Shown: in pieces, positions 61,885 to 64,000 of the stretch
How the letters are laid out: each line of letters starts with the position of its first letter
Position numbering within the stretch: position 1 is the first letter of the stretch
NCBI RefSeq assembly: GCF_019399895.1
Contig: NC_091872.1
Span: 5,774,395 to 5,838,394, forward strand
Length of the DNA: 64,000 bases
Reading direction: 5' to 3'
Source: Cardiocondyla obscurior
Lineage: Eukaryota; Arthropoda; Insecta; Hymenoptera; Formicidae
The notes under the pieces: generated by a model
Databases searched by the model: none
Told to the model about the DNA's origin: nothing
Seen by the model: only the letters and a program-made list of their open reading frames with translations
Position numbers and translations under genes: made by a program

Positions 61885-63260
61885 AACGAAAGTTGTAATA
61901 CGTATCTAAACAAAAAAGCTGTGCTTTTGTACATTTTAAATAAAATTTTAATTCAAACATTAATTAATTAATTGCAGTTAAAAATTTTGAAATAGGTTTT
62001 TAAACAACTTTTAAATGAGTAATATTAATACCGATGAAAAATTAACGTACTTGTAATTAAAATTTATTATATAATTTGTATATCGTGACGACCGTTTATC
62101 GCAAAATTAAAATTTCTATGCATTTTAATTCTGTTAACAATTGCACGCGACAAAGGTTCCAAATGCATTGTTAACTCTTGCAAACTATTGTAATGATTTT
62201 TCTATTTACGATTTTTTTCCATACTTTTTTTTTATTCCAACTTTGTATGCAGACATACAATTCGCTAACGATAGGTGATCCGCAAAAATCATTCGAAAAT
62301 ACAAAAGAGTTTACAGCGGTAGGCATTTATCTTTTTTTTTTATTATTTTTTTTGTTTTTTTCTTTTTTTTTTTAATTTTTGATATTCCATTGTAAGCCTG
62401 CGCAAACCGACCGCGGACCTGTTCTATTGTCACAATATCGGTTTGTCTTGTCGATTATTATTTCGTGTTTGAATGCGATAGACAGGAATTTACGAAAGAT
62501 AGAGAACTGTAATAAAACTGGTATTAAATTTTATAATACTTTTTTTTGGAGTTGTATTTAAAGGAATTATCCGTTGTATAGGCTAGTTATAAAAACAAGT
62601 GATATATTTAAAAAAAAACATTAAAAAAATATGCATACAAAGTGTAAATATGCATGGTAGAGATTTAAAAACGGTATTTAAAAAATGTGTATATTACGGA
62701 AATGTGAGATAGGAAAGCGCGACGGATAAAGAAAAAGCACACACATTGAATAGTTAAATCGGCACGGTAAAATAAGAATTAATTAAAAACTTGATTTTTA
62801 TTATCTTGATTTAGTCGTTAATTATTTCTGGCAAACTGGTGCATTCCGTTAATATTTACTATTAGTCTACGATTTATGATGTTTATCGATTGATTTAACT
62901 TTGAATAAGTGGAAACAATTCGTATTTTAACGCGGACAGGCATATTTAATCAGGGTTTTAGTTTTAATTAAATTCAACGTCAAATGATCGGCGCACAGAT
63001 TTTCCGCGCATCTTTCGCAAAAAGAAGCCTGCTGGACATTCGGTATACATGGCACGCATACATTTGTACATCGCTCGCCTCATCAACCTGATTGGCTCGT
63101 TTCAGTACACGCGAAACGAATGTCGCGCGTTTTGATCAGAATCCACGCGATTGTCCACTGCGGGATTCGCGATGTCGATACCCGCCATTTTCGTGTTATC
63201 TGGTCGCTGCACGCGTTGTATTCGCGTGTAAATGGCAATGGGTACATTATGCTTATGCAT
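61885..63260. other. AT-rich intron-like DNA
   Basis: Follows the donor at 61879. Strongly AT-rich, with T tracts at 62330-62377. No exon was seen. Confidence 0.6.
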
Positions 63261-63271
63261 TTTGCAGCTCG

Positions 63272-63334
63272 CTCTCGCATTCTCTTTCTCTCTCGCATTC
63301 TCTCTCGCATTCTCTCTATCTCTCTCTCTCTCTC
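63272..63334. repeat. pyrimidine minisatellite with TCTCGCATTCTC unit
   Basis: Three imperfect copies of a TCTCGCATTCTC-type unit are followed by a CT run. One copy of the same unit occurs in the tract at 11034-11104. Confidence 0.8.
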
Positions 63335-63542
63335 CGGATAGTCTCGTGCAATAGAATCTCCGCAGTCTCGTGCACGTTAGTCAGAAATAGTCGGCAATCG
63401 ATAGTAACGATAGGGCGGAAAAGAGAATACCGGGAGGGTCGTGTAATCTGATGTTGTAATCCGTTGGCTACTCTGAAAAGCTGATCACACAATAATTACG
63501 TCGCCATTTGTTACGCGCTTTATATGAATGCATAGTTAATTA

Positions 63543-63559
63543 CGCGCGCGCGCGCGCGC
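63543..63559. repeat. (CG)8 run
   Basis: Seventeen bases of strictly alternating C and G. Such runs favour left-handed DNA and survive only where CpG is not eroded by methylation. Confidence 0.92.
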
Positions 63560-63677
63560 ATTTGCGCTCTGCATAATCGCTTAAAATTTACAATCGTTAG
63601 TTGTAATACGCATCGTATGTAATATGTTACGGACTGAAATGCATAATCGAACGCGTCGCGTAATTAAAACGATTACG

Positions 63678-63698
63678 GGCGGCGGCAGCGGCGGCGGA
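63678..63698. repeat. GGC triplet repeat
   Basis: GGC triplets with one AGC interruption, followed by a GC-rich stretch. No open frame here was recognised as coding. Confidence 0.75.
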
Positions 63699-64000
63699 TG
63701 GGCGCGAAAGAAAATAGTTGGATATTATTCGTAACGAATTCCGTACGCATTTAATACGTACAGACGTTATCCCGCTTAACCGATTAATTCATGCAGCAAC
63801 GACGGACGGTTTAATCCCGGCGGATAATGACCGCCTGCATGCGCGGCATGAACGTCTGGCGCTTAAAGCCGAGATGAAACTTCTCTGTGTAATTCCATTA
63901 ATTGCGGCGTAAATGTGAGCCGCGAGGAAATATCGTTACAGACCAAAATTTCTTTCTTGCATAATGCATTTCGCGTGTACGCGTGCGAGCTTATACGATT

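Noticed and set aside
1..64000. CRISPR arrays, rRNA, prophage or operon structure
   Set aside because: None seen. The window is eukaryotic non-coding DNA with no regularly spaced repeats and no dense coding.

Overview
The window looks like nuclear DNA of an insect, most likely a hymenopteran and plausibly an ant. The inference rests on composition: an AT-rich background with many A/T homopolymers and TAATTA-type stretches, but CpG that is abundant rather than depleted (CGCG everywhere, a 17-base CG run at 63543-63559), and no sign of compact bacterial gene packing. No species marker was recognised.

No complete protein-coding gene is visible. Every long open frame looks like a chance product of CpG-rich sequence; several of the longest start only at TTG or GTG. 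The window is best read as intron and/or intergenic DNA at the 5' side of one or more large genes. The best exon evidence on the + strand is: (i) a cluster at 2455-3885 with five strong donors, three diverged copies of one acceptor-exon-donor cassette, and a last exon ending exactly ATG|GTGAGT; (ii) CpG-rich blocks ending in donors at 24900-25113 and 48100-48445, resembling first exons; (iii) a 62-nt exon at 61817-61878, again ending ATG|GTGAGT. A possible model, not proven, is a + strand gene with several alternative 5' exons whose body lies beyond 64000. On the - strand a 50-nt exon candidate at 35153-35202 has good splice sites at both ends and would belong to another gene, in whose large intron much of the window could lie.

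Layout: 1-2450 AT-rich with no gene; 2455-3885 cassette cluster; 3900-23800 mostly unannotated DNA with isolated candidate micro-exons (6719, 8692, 10469, 18019), a 144-nt foldback at 12995-13138 and a smaller hairpin at 12026-12063; 23840-25113 CpG-rich promoter-like block; 25100-42100 gene-poor except the - strand exon candidate; 42140-42520 fossil of a Tc1/mariner-type transposase; 43381-45104 two further exon candidates; 47900-48445 promoter-like block with a 35-codon small ORF; 51590-57290 several CpG-rich islands; 60400-61878 CpG-rich block leading to the ATG-ending exon; 63240-63700 pyrimidine, CG and GGC low-complexity tracts.

Splice-site pairs at micro-exon spacing turned up often when I scanned by eye, so most isolated exon calls carry low confidence. 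RNA-seq and comparison with related insect genomes would settle them.
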